A stretch of 64,000 nucleotides of DNA from positions 25,596-89,595 of the forward strand of contig JARGPI010000029.1 of NCBI GenBank assembly GCA_029213005.1, given 5' to 3'. This DNA is from Verrucomicrobiales bacterium (GTDB taxonomy: Bacteria > Verrucomicrobiota > Verrucomicrobiia > Verrucomicrobiales > DEV007). A program made the translations under genes and the position numbers. The notes beneath the pieces were generated by a model, which saw nothing but the letters and a program-made list of their open reading frames with translations, did not search any database and was not told the origin of the DNA. Shown here in pieces: positions 47,246 to 56,576 of the stretch (position 1 is its first letter; each line of letters begins with the position of its first letter).

Positions 47246-47845
47246 TTAGTTGGACAAAATAACCTCGCAGCTGACTTCCACCTGGTCGTCGACGCGCAGG
47301 GCGCCCGCCATCGCGACCGGGGCGGTAAGTCCGAGCTTTTTCAGGGAAAGCGACATTTGCATCCGGAAACTGCCGGAGTTCTTCCCGAATTTAAAATTTG
47401 AGGTCTCGGCGACGGTTTGGCTCGATTTTCCGGCGATCGTGATCGTGAGGGGCAATTTTCCGGGCTGGCCGTTACCGGGGTAGGCGGCGGCGTAGGGCGC
47501 ATCGCTCACTGTCACTTGAAACACGGGAAAGCGGTTTGAGGAGAACATCTTCCACATCGCCCGGTCCCTGAGCCGCTTTTCGGTGGTCATATCCGTCACC
47601 GTGACGCCGATCTTGGCGTTCATTTTGCCGTCTTTGAAGCTGACCATCAGAGGGACCTTTTCGATCGTGCCTCCAAATGGATGCAGATTCGAATTTCCGG
47701 CAAATTTCACCGAGCTGGTTCCCCGGTAAACGCCGTCTGCCGGACGAATCTCCTGAGCGGCCGCTGCGCTGAGCAAAAGGCTGGCGGCAATAAAGAGTTT
47801 TACTAACCGGGGGCGCTTAACGGATCGTTCGGGGAAGAGTTTCAT
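47246..47845 (-). CDS. YceI family exported protein
   Basis: Lipocalin-like periplasmic protein that in relatives binds isoprenoid or other amphiphilic molecules. N-terminus with signal peptide (residues about 11-31, end AAAAQ); the mature domain starts DGVYRGTSSVKFAGNSNLHPFGG, near the family's typical opening. KRLRDRAMWKMFSSNRFPVFQ follows, as does a C-terminal LTAPVAMAGALRVDDQVEV region. 199 residues. The internal order of beta strands fits, but ligand is unknown. It is upstream of the PCC-domain gene. Confidence 0.83.
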   Translation of the reverse strand: MKLFPERSVKRPRLVKLFIAASLLLSAAAAQEIRPADGVYRGTSSVKFAGNSNLHPFGGTIEKVPLMVSFKDGKMNAKIGVTVTDMTTEKRLRDRAMWKMFSSNRFPVFQVTVSDAPYAAAYPGNGQPGKLPLTITIAGKSSQTVAETSNFKFGKNSGSFRMQMSLSLKKLGLTAPVAMAGALRVDDQVEVSCEVILSN

Positions 47846-48013
47846 AGGTTTACAAATTGGAAACGATGAAACGACGCTGAATCCGGAGAAAACTTTACAG
47901 CAATTCGCGATTTTGACGCAGGGGTTCTGACATTCCCAAAAAACACGGACCTGCGGGCGGATTTCAATTGACCGGAGGGCCTTTATCCGCTCTCATGAAG
48001 GGCCCGTTGCGTA

Positions 48014-49201
48014 ATGATAATTAAGCCAAAAACTCGTGGATTCATCTGCACAACCGCCCATCCGGATGGTTGCAAAGAACATGTTCGCTCGCAGATTAAC
48101 TACGTTCAGGAAAAAGGAAGCTTAGAAAAATTTCCTAAAAATGTTCTCGTGATCGGTGCTTCAACCGGATACGGACTCGCTTCCCGTATTGTTCCGGCCT
48201 TCGGTGGCAAATGTCCCACCATCGGCGTTTTCTTTGAAAAGCCCGGAACCGAAACCCGCACCGGCAGCGCCGGTTGGTACAACTCTGTCGCGTTTGAAGA
48301 GTTTGCTGCGGAGGAAGGTATCTATGCAAAAAGCTTCAATGGCGATGCCTTTTCCAATGAGATGAAGAAAGAGGTGCTCGACACGATCAAAGCCGATTGG
48401 GGTAAAGTCGACACCATCGTCTACAGTCTCGCTTCGCCACGGAGAACCGATCCTGAAACCGGCGAGGTCTACAAGTCGGTGCTCAAGCCGATCGGGCAGA
48501 ACTTCTCCCAGAAAAATTTAAATACCGATACCGGAGAGGTTACCTCCGTTTCGATCGAAGCAGCGGAAGGCGACGACATTCTCAACACGGAAAAAGTGAT
48601 GGGTGGCGAAGACTGGCAGTTGTGGATCGATGCCCTTAGCGAGGCCGGACTGCTCGCGGACGACTTCACAACCGTGGCTTACTCCTACATCGGACCGGAA
48701 CTGACTTTCCCGATTTATACCAACGGAACGATTGGAAAAGCCAAGGAGCATGTCGAGAAGACTGCTGCGGCGATGAACGAAAAGTATGGAGCGGGCTCCG
48801 CCTACGTTTCGGTCAATAAAGCGCTGGTCACTCAGGCCAGCTCGGCGATTCCGGTCGTGCCGCTCTACATCTCACTGCTCTATAAGGTGATGAAGGAAGC
48901 GGGCAATCACGAAGGTTGTATCGAGCAAATTTACCGTCTCTTCGGCGATCATCTCAACAGTGAGAGCGGACCGAAGTTGGACGAAAAAGGTCGGATTCGG
49001 ATCGATGACTGGGAAATGGGCGAGGAAGTCCAGAGCGCCGTCATGGAACTGTGGGACAAGGTCGATACCGCCAATCTCACCGACATTTCAGATTTTGAGG
49101 GATATCGCAGCGAGTTTCTGAAACTTTTCGGATTCGGTTTGGACGGCGTTAATTACGAAGCCGATGCCAATCCGATGAGAGATTTGCCGTCAGTAACGTA
49201 A
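48014..49201 (+). CDS. fabV: enoyl-[acyl-carrier-protein] reductase, FabV type
   Basis: NADH-dependent trans-2-enoyl reductase completing each round of fatty acid elongation. The N-terminus MIIKPKTRGFICTTAHPDGC is diagnostic. The nucleotide loop VLVIGASTGYGLASRI lies near residue 45, and SLASPRRTDPETGEVYKS follows. The active-site Tyr-Lys pair is in YSYIGPELTFPIYTNGTIGKAK. 395 residues, the usual size. FabV is resistant to triclosan in several species. An ATG at 48014 is used. A single gene; no other fab gene is near. Confidence 0.96.
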   Translation: MIIKPKTRGFICTTAHPDGCKEHVRSQINYVQEKGSLEKFPKNVLVIGASTGYGLASRIVPAFGGKCPTIGVFFEKPGTETRTGSAGWYNSVAFEEFAAEEGIYAKSFNGDAFSNEMKKEVLDTIKADWGKVDTIVYSLASPRRTDPETGEVYKSVLKPIGQNFSQKNLNTDTGEVTSVSIEAAEGDDILNTEKVMGGEDWQLWIDALSEAGLLADDFTTVAYSYIGPELTFPIYTNGTIGKAKEHVEKTAAAMNEKYGAGSAYVSVNKALVTQASSAIPVVPLYISLLYKVMKEAGNHEGCIEQIYRLFGDHLNSESGPKLDEKGRIRIDDWEMGEEVQSAVMELWDKVDTANLTDISDFEGYRSEFLKLFGFGLDGVNYEADANPMRDLPSVT

Positions 49202-49267
49202 GATGTCTCAATATATTAGTTGATAATTAATAAAACTTAACGATATTTCCATTTTTTCAAGAAAACG

Positions 49268-49795
49268 ATGAAACGTAGCTTATCAACCCTATTGCTGGTC
49301 GCCGTTATTGGAGCGCTGCCATTAGCGCTCACATCCTGTGGCACCATCGACCAGAATGCGTCGCTCACCAAAAAATCCAATTACAAGCGGGTCAGCGGCA
49401 GTCGCATTAACCACATGGCTCTGAAGGGCGCGACCAAGAGCAACACCCGGGTGGTTGTTGATATCGCCGATCAGAAAGCGTTTCTCCTCGTAAACGGAAA
49501 AATTGCCGCCACTTCTCCAGTCTCCACAGCGAGAGCGGGCAAGAGAACGCCACGCGGAACTTTTTCGATCAGTCAGAAAGTTCGTTCCGGAAAGATTTCC
49601 ACAATTTATAAAGTCGAGATGCCTTACTGGATGCGTCTCAGCGGAACCGTTTTTGGTTTGCACGCCGGATATCTTCCCGGTTATCCAGCCTCAGCCGGTT
49701 GTATCAGAATGCCGGCCAGCATGGCGCGTTTGTTTTACGACCACACCAGCTACGGCACACGGGTTAGCATTTACAGCAGCTGGTCCGGAGGTTGA
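49268..49795 (+). CDS. L,D-transpeptidase (YkuD) lipoprotein
   Basis: Probable peptidoglycan cross-linking or lipoprotein-attachment enzyme. Signal peptide with lipobox LTSC gives Cys24 as lipidated N-terminus. The YkuD domain has VVVDIADQKAFLLVNGK at the start, His132 in LHAGYLPG, and the catalytic Cys145 in PASAGCIRM. 175 residues, a single domain without a LysM. A strong terminator follows. It could also be a non-lipidated periplasmic form if the lipobox is not used. Confidence 0.9.
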   Translation: MKRSLSTLLLVAVIGALPLALTSCGTIDQNASLTKKSNYKRVSGSRINHMALKGATKSNTRVVVDIADQKAFLLVNGKIAATSPVSTARAGKRTPRGTFSISQKVRSGKISTIYKVEMPYWMRLSGTVFGLHAGYLPGYPASAGCIRMPASMARLFYDHTSYGTRVSIYSSWSGG

Positions 49796-49825
49796 TCGAA
49801 TTTCCAATTACAAGTTAAGTGTCTA

Positions 49826-49852
49826 AAGCGGGGTTTGCGCCCCGCTTTTTTT
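49826..49852 (+). terminator. rho-independent terminator
   Basis: AAGCGGGG and CCCCGCTT enclose TTTGCG, followed by a run of T. It lies 31 bases after the L,D-transpeptidase stop. Confidence 0.92.
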
Positions 49853-50011
49853 CTGCCCTAAAGGCCGGATGAGGGGACGTAAACAATTGATTGAGAATCC
49901 GGAGCGGTATCAGATAGTTTAAGTCGGATTAACTGTTGAAACATTTTCTGCGAAATTGTTAGGATCTGATGCTTCGGTTCTTGCGGATCACCACGCCGAC
50001 ACTTCGATATC

Positions 50012-52183
50012 ATGATATCGCCCTCTCCAAAAAAGATCGTTCTCCTCAGCACTTGCCTGCTGCTGTCGTTGGTGACGGATCTGTTTTCGGCTCCGGAAGG
50101 GGAGCGGAAACTGGAGGTCTTCCGTTCCGCCGAAATTGAGGATGAAGAGGCGCTGCGGGAAATCAAAGGGCAAAGAGAAATCCACGATATCGAGGTCGCC
50201 CTGTTCCGGGAGCGCCTCAAGCAGGCCGAAAGACGGGCTGAGCGGATGAAACGGCTTCATCGGGCGGGCGGGACCTCAAAGTTTGAAAGCGATCTCGCCG
50301 GGATTTCGGAGCAGGATGCCTCCGACCTCGTGGCCGCCCTCGCTTCCCATGGTCGATTTTTGGAAAGTCTGCAAAGCGAGCTGAACCTGAAAAGTTTTTA
50401 TGACGGGCCGGAAAAAGACCGCAACGCCGCGCCCGAGCTGGATGTCAGGATCCCGGGGCTTTCCCTGAGGGTCGGCGGCACCGATTTTTTCACCGTGCGG
50501 ATGAAGGCGAAGGCGGAGGTCACTCACGCCAACAAAAAGTACACGGCGGCGCGCTTGAAGGAGAACTTTGCGCCTCCTCACAAATCCATTTTTCATGACC
50601 TCTTCGGGGATCGCCTCGCAAAACTCTCCGAAATCTCATCGGCCCGGGCCACGGAACTGGAGCGCTCCAGTTTTTACGTCTCGATGGTGAAGCACCTTCA
50701 ACTGCTGACCAATCACCGCTTTGCCAGCCAGTGGCGCAAAGGTCAGCGAATCGAAGCGTATAACCAGTTTGTGGAATCGCGGGACTCAATGGGGGGCGAC
50801 GGGCCGCAAAAGGAGTTTGCGGGATCGCAGGAGAGTTTCTGGCTCTTTGGCGATGGCGAAGCCGATGCCCAGTCGAGCTCACCGTTATCGACCTCGGACG
50901 TGTATTTTTCCGGTCGGAAGGCGGAATCGAAATATCTTGAGCAGCAGACTCTCGCAAAACGAAATGCGGCGAAGCGGCACTACGAAAGTCTCGTTGCGCT
51001 AAAGGGGAACGGCTTTAGCAACGCTTCGGAGATCCGGAAAGCGCAGTTGCAGGTCGACCTCTTTGATCTTGAACTGGAGAAAGTCAAAGCGGAGCAGGAG
51101 GTCGCAAAGTCGGAGTTTGAGCAGCTCAAGGCTGCGGTTTCCTCCGATTCGGATTTTTCTAAATTGATACCGCTGCCCTCCACCGATGGCGTGAAGGGCG
51201 ATGCCGCCAAAATCTGGCTGGACTGGTTAAAAGCGCATCCCCCGGTGGAAGCACATGAGCTGATCCGCTTCAATGACTTGCTGAAAAACCGGATTCAGGC
51301 CGGCGTAGAGGTGAAAATTGCGAAGCGCCGCAACGAATTCGAAATGTCGCGGCTCAGTGCCTATCGCCGGATTCCCTCTGTTTACGCCAAAGAACTCGAG
51401 TTGCAGCTCGATCGGGTCACGGAAGTTCAGACCGGTCTCGCCCGGGCGATGGAGGAGGAGAGTCTCGCGACCCTGAAGCTCCAGCAATGGGCCTACCGGG
51501 TCTACCGCCGGGATCAGATCGCCCGTCCGCCGAACCCGGAGAAAATGATCGCGATCATGGAAGCGGGCAAAGCCGTCAATGAATCGCGGGTTAAAGTCGC
51601 CCGGATCGAGATGCTTCAAAAACAGTGTCAGTGCCAATACGACAAAGATTACCTCGATCGCCTTCGCGAAGTTCAGAAAAAAGGCGCCGCGACACGATAC
51701 GAAGTGGCCCTCGCCGAAAATGATTTTCTCCGCTCCCAGGGCCTCTTCTATACCGCGATGAAAGAGCTCGCGATCGTGAAGCAGCAGGCGGTCTTTGTCG
51801 AGGTTCTCTACCGGAGCGGCAGCATGAGCTACGATGAAAACGGGCTCGCTATCACCCGCTTTATGCCCGAAGCGGGGGAGGAACTGGAGAAATTAACGAT
51901 CCTGAAAGACAGCCCGGACAAAGGCAAAATTCTCGAGATGGAAGCCCGTCTCGCCAACACCAAATTGAAGCTCCAGGAGCTGGACCGGCTCGTCAAAGCG
52001 GGACACGCTTCGCCGGTGGAAGTCGATTATGCCACCGCGAGTCTTCAGCAGATGGAGAACCGGATCGAGGCGGAAAAAGTCCGGGGCGCAGCCCTGCAAC
52101 ACGCGCTCGATTTGGTGAGAGCTCTGGAGTTTGAGCAGGACCCCAATCAAAAACTGGAGCCCTCCGACGATCTGAAACTTTAA
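50012..52183 (+). CDS. exported coiled-coil protein with TolC-like helical repeats
   Basis: Not an assigned family. Signal peptide (residues 1-27, end LFSA); the rest, about 690 residues, is largely helical and charged. A motif of the type L-x3-G-x2-S-x-x-E-x3-A recurs at least four times: HRAGGTSKFESDLA (near 92), LKGNGFSNASEIRKAQLQ (near 332), VQKKGAATRYEVALAEN (near 560) and VKAGHASPVEVDYATAS (near 664). This resembles the hairpin motif of TolC-type outer-membrane efflux proteins, although the beta-barrel part is not evident. A CQCQ cluster is odd. It converges with mrp. Possibly a periplasmic helical scaffold or a degenerate TolC homologue. Confidence 0.6.
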   Translation: MISPSPKKIVLLSTCLLLSLVTDLFSAPEGERKLEVFRSAEIEDEEALREIKGQREIHDIEVALFRERLKQAERRAERMKRLHRAGGTSKFESDLAGISEQDASDLVAALASHGRFLESLQSELNLKSFYDGPEKDRNAAPELDVRIPGLSLRVGGTDFFTVRMKAKAEVTHANKKYTAARLKENFAPPHKSIFHDLFGDRLAKLSEISSARATELERSSFYVSMVKHLQLLTNHRFASQWRKGQRIEAYNQFVESRDSMGGDGPQKEFAGSQESFWLFGDGEADAQSSSPLSTSDVYFSGRKAESKYLEQQTLAKRNAAKRHYESLVALKGNGFSNASEIRKAQLQVDLFDLELEKVKAEQEVAKSEFEQLKAAVSSDSDFSKLIPLPSTDGVKGDAAKIWLDWLKAHPPVEAHELIRFNDLLKNRIQAGVEVKIAKRRNEFEMSRLSAYRRIPSVYAKELELQLDRVTEVQTGLARAMEEESLATLKLQQWAYRVYRRDQIARPPNPEKMIAIMEAGKAVNESRVKVARIEMLQKQCQCQYDKDYLDRLREVQKKGAATRYEVALAENDFLRSQGLFYTAMKELAIVKQQAVFVEVLYRSGSMSYDENGLAITRFMPEAGEELEKLTILKDSPDKGKILEMEARLANTKLKLQELDRLVKAGHASPVEVDYATASLQQMENRIEAEKVRGAALQHALDLVRALEFEQDPNQKLEPSDDLKL

Positions 52184-52187
52184 CCCG

Positions 52188-53243
52188 CTAGGAAACCGGA
52201 ACCTTCTCGCGAACGGCTTTGGCCAGCTTGCTGAAGGCCGCTGAGACCGGGCTTTCCTCGTCCGGCATCAGGCAGACCGGAACTCCGCTGTCAGCCCGCT
52301 CCCGGGTATGCACATCGAGCGGGATTTCGCCGAGAAGCGGAACGCCGAGACGATTCGCTTCGACGGTGCCACCTCCGTGACCGAAAATATCGTAGCGCTC
52401 CCCGTGGGCGCACTCGAACCAGCTCATATTTTCCACCAGTCCCAGAATCGGGATGTTCACTTTGCGGAACATCGCAGAAGCCTTCCGGGCATCAATCAGA
52501 GCCACCTCCTGAGGTGTGGTCACGATGATAGCTCCATCGACCGCCACCGTCTGCGAGATGGTTAACTGAATATCACCGGTGCCCGGAGGGAGATCGAGAA
52601 TCAAATAATCGAGGTCCTCCCAGAGAGACTGCCTGAGAAATTGCTGGATGTAACGCGTCGCCAGCGGGCCCCGCACAATCACCGCCGAATCCTCCTGGAG
52701 GAGGTATCCCATCGAGATTGTTTTGATACCGTGAGCTTCGATCGGGACAATTTCGTTATCCTCCGTCGCCATCGGCTGAGCGTCCTCTTTACCCACCATC
52801 AAAGCCACGCTGGGGCCGTAGAGATCGCAGTCGCAGAGACCGACCTTGGCTCCCGTCTGAGCCAGGGAAACCGCCAAATTCACCGATACCGTTGATTTGC
52901 CGACCCCGCCTTTACCGCTCGCCACCGCGATGATCTTTTTCACCCCGGGGATGCTGCTCTGTCCCACCGACGGATCCCCGCCGACAACCGGCTGAGCCGG
53001 TTCTTTGATATCGAAATTCAGGCTCACGTTACCGATGCCATCGATCGAGCCGAGCGCCTTCTGAGCGTTTTCGTGAATTTCCTGCGGCACCTTCGGTTCG
53101 CGGGTAGCGATGCTCAACTGGACCTCCACATCATTACCCTTCACTTCGATCGACTTCACGAGGCCAAAAGATACGATATCCCGGCTGAAACCCGGATAGT
53201 TGACAGTCTGCAATTTTTCTCGAACCAATTCTTCGGTGATCAT
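52188..53243 (-). CDS. Mrp/ApbC family ATP-binding iron-sulfur carrier protein
   Basis: P-loop NTPase thought to carry [4Fe-4S] clusters to apoproteins. An N-terminal MIP18/DUF59 domain (about 1-85) precedes the deviant Walker A motif SGKGGVGKSTVSVNLA near residue 117, with the DLPPGTGDIQLT Walker B region further on. The usual C-x-x-C cluster ligand, expected in the NMSWFECAHGERYDIFG region, has one Cys only, as C-A-H-G. Some homologues lack it altogether, so cluster binding may differ. 351 residues from ATG 53243; the 26-residue upstream extension has no family similarity. Confidence 0.9.
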   Translation of the reverse strand: MITEELVREKLQTVNYPGFSRDIVSFGLVKSIEVKGNDVEVQLSIATREPKVPQEIHENAQKALGSIDGIGNVSLNFDIKEPAQPVVGGDPSVGQSSIPGVKKIIAVASGKGGVGKSTVSVNLAVSLAQTGAKVGLCDCDLYGPSVALMVGKEDAQPMATEDNEIVPIEAHGIKTISMGYLLQEDSAVIVRGPLATRYIQQFLRQSLWEDLDYLILDLPPGTGDIQLTISQTVAVDGAIIVTTPQEVALIDARKASAMFRKVNIPILGLVENMSWFECAHGERYDIFGHGGGTVEANRLGVPLLGEIPLDVHTRERADSGVPVCLMPDEESPVSAAFSKLAKAVREKVPVS

Positions 53244-53688
53244 GTTTCTCTCTGGTTTTGGGTATACGTCCCGGATTGAGATTCCGGGACGACTAATCAC
53301 ATCAACCGCCCCCCGTCTCAACTGTTTCCTTTCCGAAAAACCGCCCGGAGGAAGAGAGAAAGAAAGAGGCCCGGTTCCAGGCCGGGCAACCCGTAAAACA
53401 GTTTTTTAAACGGGTCACGCAGGTCACGAGCCCAACCCGGGTCCGGTGCCCAAAGGTTGATGAAAAACAGTTTAAAAAACTGTTCTACAACAAGGCGCGC
53501 CCCGCACTTCACAACCCGTAAAACAGTTTTCCAAGCTGTTCACGCAAGCCCGACCCGCATCCCAAGCCGAAACCGTCACGCCTCCCGATTTACCCCGTTT
53601 CATCCTACCTGATTCCACCCATTCGCGTCGATTCTTCCCATTCGCGTTAAAACCCATTGAAACAGTTCTCCAAAAAAACATCTCCACC
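53244..53688. repeat. repeat-rich intergenic DNA
   Basis: Contains AACAGTTTAAAAAACTGTT at 53466-53484, other imperfect copies (AACAGTTTTTTAAACGGG near 53398 and AACAGTTTTCCAAGCTGTT near 53522), and GCGAAT-type phrases near 53619-53655. No gene recognised. Short frames here change with each repeat copy and are not credible. Confidence 0.6.
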
Positions 53689-53975
53689 GTAGCCACGTCC
53701 TTTGGACGTCCCCGCTGCGGGAGCCCTCAACCACCGAAAAACCTCCAAAGAAGGTTGCTACCCCAGGTTTTCTCCCCGTAGCAACGTCCTTTGGACGTTT
53801 ACGATGCAGGCGCCCTCAACCACCGAAAAACCTCCAAAGAAGGTTGCTACCCCGGTTTGCTCCCCGTAGCCACGTCCTTTGGACGTTTACGATGCGGGAG
53901 CCCTCAACCACCGAAAAACCTCCAAAGAAGGTTGCTACCCCGGTTTTCTCTACGTAGCCTCGTCCTTTGGACGTT
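53689..53975. repeat. tandem repeat, about 88 bp, three full copies and one partial
   Basis: Copies start at 53689, 53778, 53866 and 53954, giving periods of 89, 88 and 88. Each begins with GTAGC followed by ACGTCCTTTGGACGT (or CTCGTCC in the last) and contains ACCGAAAAACCTCCAAAGAA. The head palindrome is the same type as the 42.9-43.3 kb repeats but with paired C-to-T and G-to-A changes in the stem. Units have no spacers of the type seen in CRISPR arrays. Confidence 0.85.
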
Positions 53976-54010
53976 TTCCCATTCTCGCTTTTTTGCTTTA
54001 ACGAAAAGTG

Positions 54011-54575
54011 AATTCGTATCGCGAATGTAAAAGAATGTTACCGAATGACGCGAATTTCGAAAGTGCTCAGCCCGGTGCCCGAAGGTTGATGAAAACAGTT
54101 TAAAAAACTGTTCTACAAAAAAGCGCGCCACGCATCCCAAGCCGAAACAGTCACGCATCCCGATTACCCCGTTTCATCCTACCGGATTCTTCCCATTCGC
54201 GTCGATTCTTCCCATTCGCGTTAAAAAAAGAATGTTACCGAATGACGCGAATTTCGAGAGTGCTCAGCCCGGTGCTCAAAGGTTGATAAAACAGTTTAAA
54301 AAACTGTTCTACAACAAAGCGCGCCACGCATCCCAAGCCTATTCAGTCACGTCTCCCGATTTACCCGCTTCATCCTACCGGATTCTTCCCATTCGCGTCG
54401 ATTCTTCCCATTCGCGTTAAAAAACATCCTAACATCCACACCAGTTAGGCACTGATCAAAAATGAAGAATTTGTATCGCGAATGTAAAAGAATGTTACCG
54501 AATGACGCGAATTTCGAAAGTGCTCAGCCCGGTGCCCGAAGGTTGATAAAACAGTTTAAAAAACTGTTCTACAAC
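54011..54575. repeat. array of composite GCGAAT/AACAGTTT repeats
   Basis: Three units near 54011-54116, 54232-54312 and 54470-54572. Each has GCGAATGTAAAAGAATGTT-type sequence (shortened in the second), CGAATGACGCGAATTTCGA, GTGCTCAG, then AACAGTTTAAAAAACTGTT (54094-54112, 54290-54308, 54550-54568). The 60 bases 54011-54070 are exactly repeated in reverse at 63521-63580. Confidence 0.85.
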
Positions 54576-54703
54576 GAAGCGCGCCCAGCACCAGCACCAG
54601 CCCCGGAACTAACCCGTAAAACAGTTTTCCAAACTGTTCACGCAAGCCCTGAGCCCAACCCCGGCCCGCTGCCAAAGCCAGATTAAATCCATCCCGGTCC
54701 AGC

Positions 54704-55060
54704 TTACTCGTTTTCTTCCACGGGCTGAATCAACACAAAAGGAGAAACCACCAGCGCCATAAACCGCGCTTTCGCTTCCTCCCAGTAAAAGGCATGAGGC
54801 GTTGAGGGCACGACCAGATCTCCGCTCTTTTTCCACTTCGCTACCGCTTCGGCATCGTCGTCGGTAAAGGCTTTGCCCACCGCGACCAAATCGAGCGACG
54901 GATCGACGTAAAGGAGCGCTCCGGCTTTATACTGCTTTTCCAGATAATCCCAGCCGACCTCGCCGGTGTATTTTTCCAGCTTTTCGAGGTCGGAAGCGGA
55001 ATCTTCACCGAGGAGTCCGTATTTCAGATCCGGACCGTCGTCCTTTTTGTCGTCGCTCAT
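54704..55060 (-). CDS. DUF2288 family protein
   Basis: Small cytoplasmic protein, 118 residues, matching DUF2288: GEVGWDYLEKQYKAGALLYVDPSLDLVAVG is laid out as in the family, with ending FMALVVSPFVLIQP. The function of the family is unknown. The first 30 residues are acidic and unlike relatives, so an internal start is possible, though ATG 55060 fits the gap of 11 bases after the nucleoid-associated gene. These two genes probably share a transcript. Confidence 0.75.
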   Translation of the reverse strand: MSDDKKDDGPDLKYGLLGEDSASDLEKLEKYTGEVGWDYLEKQYKAGALLYVDPSLDLVAVGKAFTDDDAEAVAKWKKSGDLVVPSTPHAFYWEEAKARFMALVVSPFVLIQPVEENE

Positions 55061-55071
55061 CGAATCAGGTA

Positions 55072-56130
55072 TCAGCCTTCGGCGTGATAATAGATCTTCA
55101 CAAACTTCATTTGCTTTTCCTGGTCAAAACCTTTCTCCATAAACTGCTCGGCAGATTTCTGGAATCCGGTGGAAAACTTCAGATCCACGCCGACATCGAG
55201 TTGCATCCGGCCGTTGATCTTGCGCTCCGCCTTCTTGGCTTCTTTTTTGGACACGACAAAACTCTCTTCGAGCGGTTTGCCGACTTTTTCCTCTTCGTAA
55301 GCGCTCTTAAACGCCTTGAAATCCTCGGAAACCTTGGGCTCGACGAGGGCTACCTCGCTGAAATCATCCATGTCGAAGGTTTCGGCTTCGGTCAGGTAGG
55401 AAACCGCCTTTTTGGCGACATCAAAGCGCTCTTCCCGCATCGACTCATCATCGGTGTCGGAATTGGCGAACGCGACGCACATCTCCGAGTAACGGCGCGT
55501 CAGGTAATCGTTGTCCTGAACCGGTGAGGCATTCACAAATTCGCAGCGCCAGAACTGAGCGTTCCCGCTTTTGTCGAACAGATAAACCTTGTAGCCATCG
55601 GCCTTGCCGTGATTGACGATCAGGCAGCCTTTGTCGATTTTGTCGGGGTAAATCCCGTGCTGAGTGGTCAGCTGAAGGTCCTCGCCTGTCGCGGTGATCT
55701 GGAGAAACGGCACCTTACTCTCCGATTTGATGATACTGAGAGCGTCCGTTTTCTCACCATCCACCATCATGTTGGTCAGGTGAGCCACGCAGAGATCGCC
55801 CGATTTGATATTCGGGTGATTCGAGTTCGAGTAGAGGTGACGCGCGATATCTGCGCTTCCTTCGATCAGATTCGCCTCCGGATTTTCAAAAATGCGGGAA
55901 ACACTGCGGTGCAGGGGATTCGAGTCCAGCCCGTCGGGGTGTTCCAGCTTGTGAAGTTCCAGCGACTTGAACGGTTTCAGGAAGCAGAGCGTGAGCAACT
56001 CCGCATCCTCATCCGAGATTTTGCAGAGATTTTTCGAGGTGCGCAAGCCCTCCTGACGAAGCGGATTTCCGATCTGAGCGAGCGCCATGCCGGAAAGCTC
56101 CGCATCCGTAAAATTAACAGAGACAGCCAT
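55072..56130 (-). CDS. nucleoid-associated protein, NdpA/YejK family
   Basis: A 352-residue member of the 37-kDa nucleoid-associated family (YejK/NdpA). Typical layout: an N-terminal helical part ending with a FKSLELHKLEHPDGLDSN-type stretch, a central region with NVMD-like NMMVDGEKTDALSIIKSE, and Lys-rich sections toward the C-terminus (KKEAKKAERKINGR). Members bind DNA in the E. coli nucleoid; biological role poorly defined. Such proteins also occur near mobile or defence genes. It is just upstream of the DUF2288 gene on the same strand and next to a restriction-modification remnant. Confidence 0.78.
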   Translation of the reverse strand: MAVSVNFTDAELSGMALAQIGNPLRQEGLRTSKNLCKISDEDAELLTLCFLKPFKSLELHKLEHPDGLDSNPLHRSVSRIFENPEANLIEGSADIARHLYSNSNHPNIKSGDLCVAHLTNMMVDGEKTDALSIIKSESKVPFLQITATGEDLQLTTQHGIYPDKIDKGCLIVNHGKADGYKVYLFDKSGNAQFWRCEFVNASPVQDNDYLTRRYSEMCVAFANSDTDDESMREERFDVAKKAVSYLTEAETFDMDDFSEVALVEPKVSEDFKAFKSAYEEEKVGKPLEESFVVSKKEAKKAERKINGRMQLDVGVDLKFSTGFQKSAEQFMEKGFDQEKQMKFVKIYYHAEG

Positions 56131-56576
56131 AAATGTTTGTGTGGTTTGGTGTTTAGTTGAGTGGCCGATTAAGTAGCACGCGCCCGGAAAATATCAAAAG
56201 CCAAAGATTGTTTAAAAACACGAAATTTTGTCGGGGAACGGTGAGGAGGTGTCGGGCTCGATTAAAAAGCAGAAGCGTTTTTATCAAGCTTTGGACGGCG
56301 TCCCTGGGTTGGGCTCAGGGCTTGCGCGAACCGTTTGTAAAAGGGTTTTACGGGTCTGTGCTGGATGCCGGTGCCGGGCGGCGAATAGTGTAGAACAGTT
56401 TTTTAAACTGTTTTTCTCAAGCCATGTGCATCGTGCCCTGCGGCATCCGCTAAGCCCCTGCTTCCCGCCACGCAGTTCGCTCGATTTCTAAAATCAAGTA
56501 ACCTGACCTCAAGTTCCTTAATTTTGGAAAACTCAGGAAATTTGAAGCCCCTCCCCAACTCGACTGCCCAGATGCG
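56131..56576. other. intergenic DNA with a short repeat pair
   Basis: Contains a GTTTGTAAAAGGGTTTTACGG phrase (about 56329-56351) and AACAGTTTTTTAAACTGTT at 56394-56412, matching the 53-54 and 63 kb arrays. The rest has no gene I recognise and lies between ndpA-like and the hsdR remnant. Confidence 0.55.

Noticed and set aside
53689..53975. Possible CRISPR array
   Set aside because: The repeated unit is about 88 bases, with no alternation of short repeats and unique spacers, and no cas gene is near.
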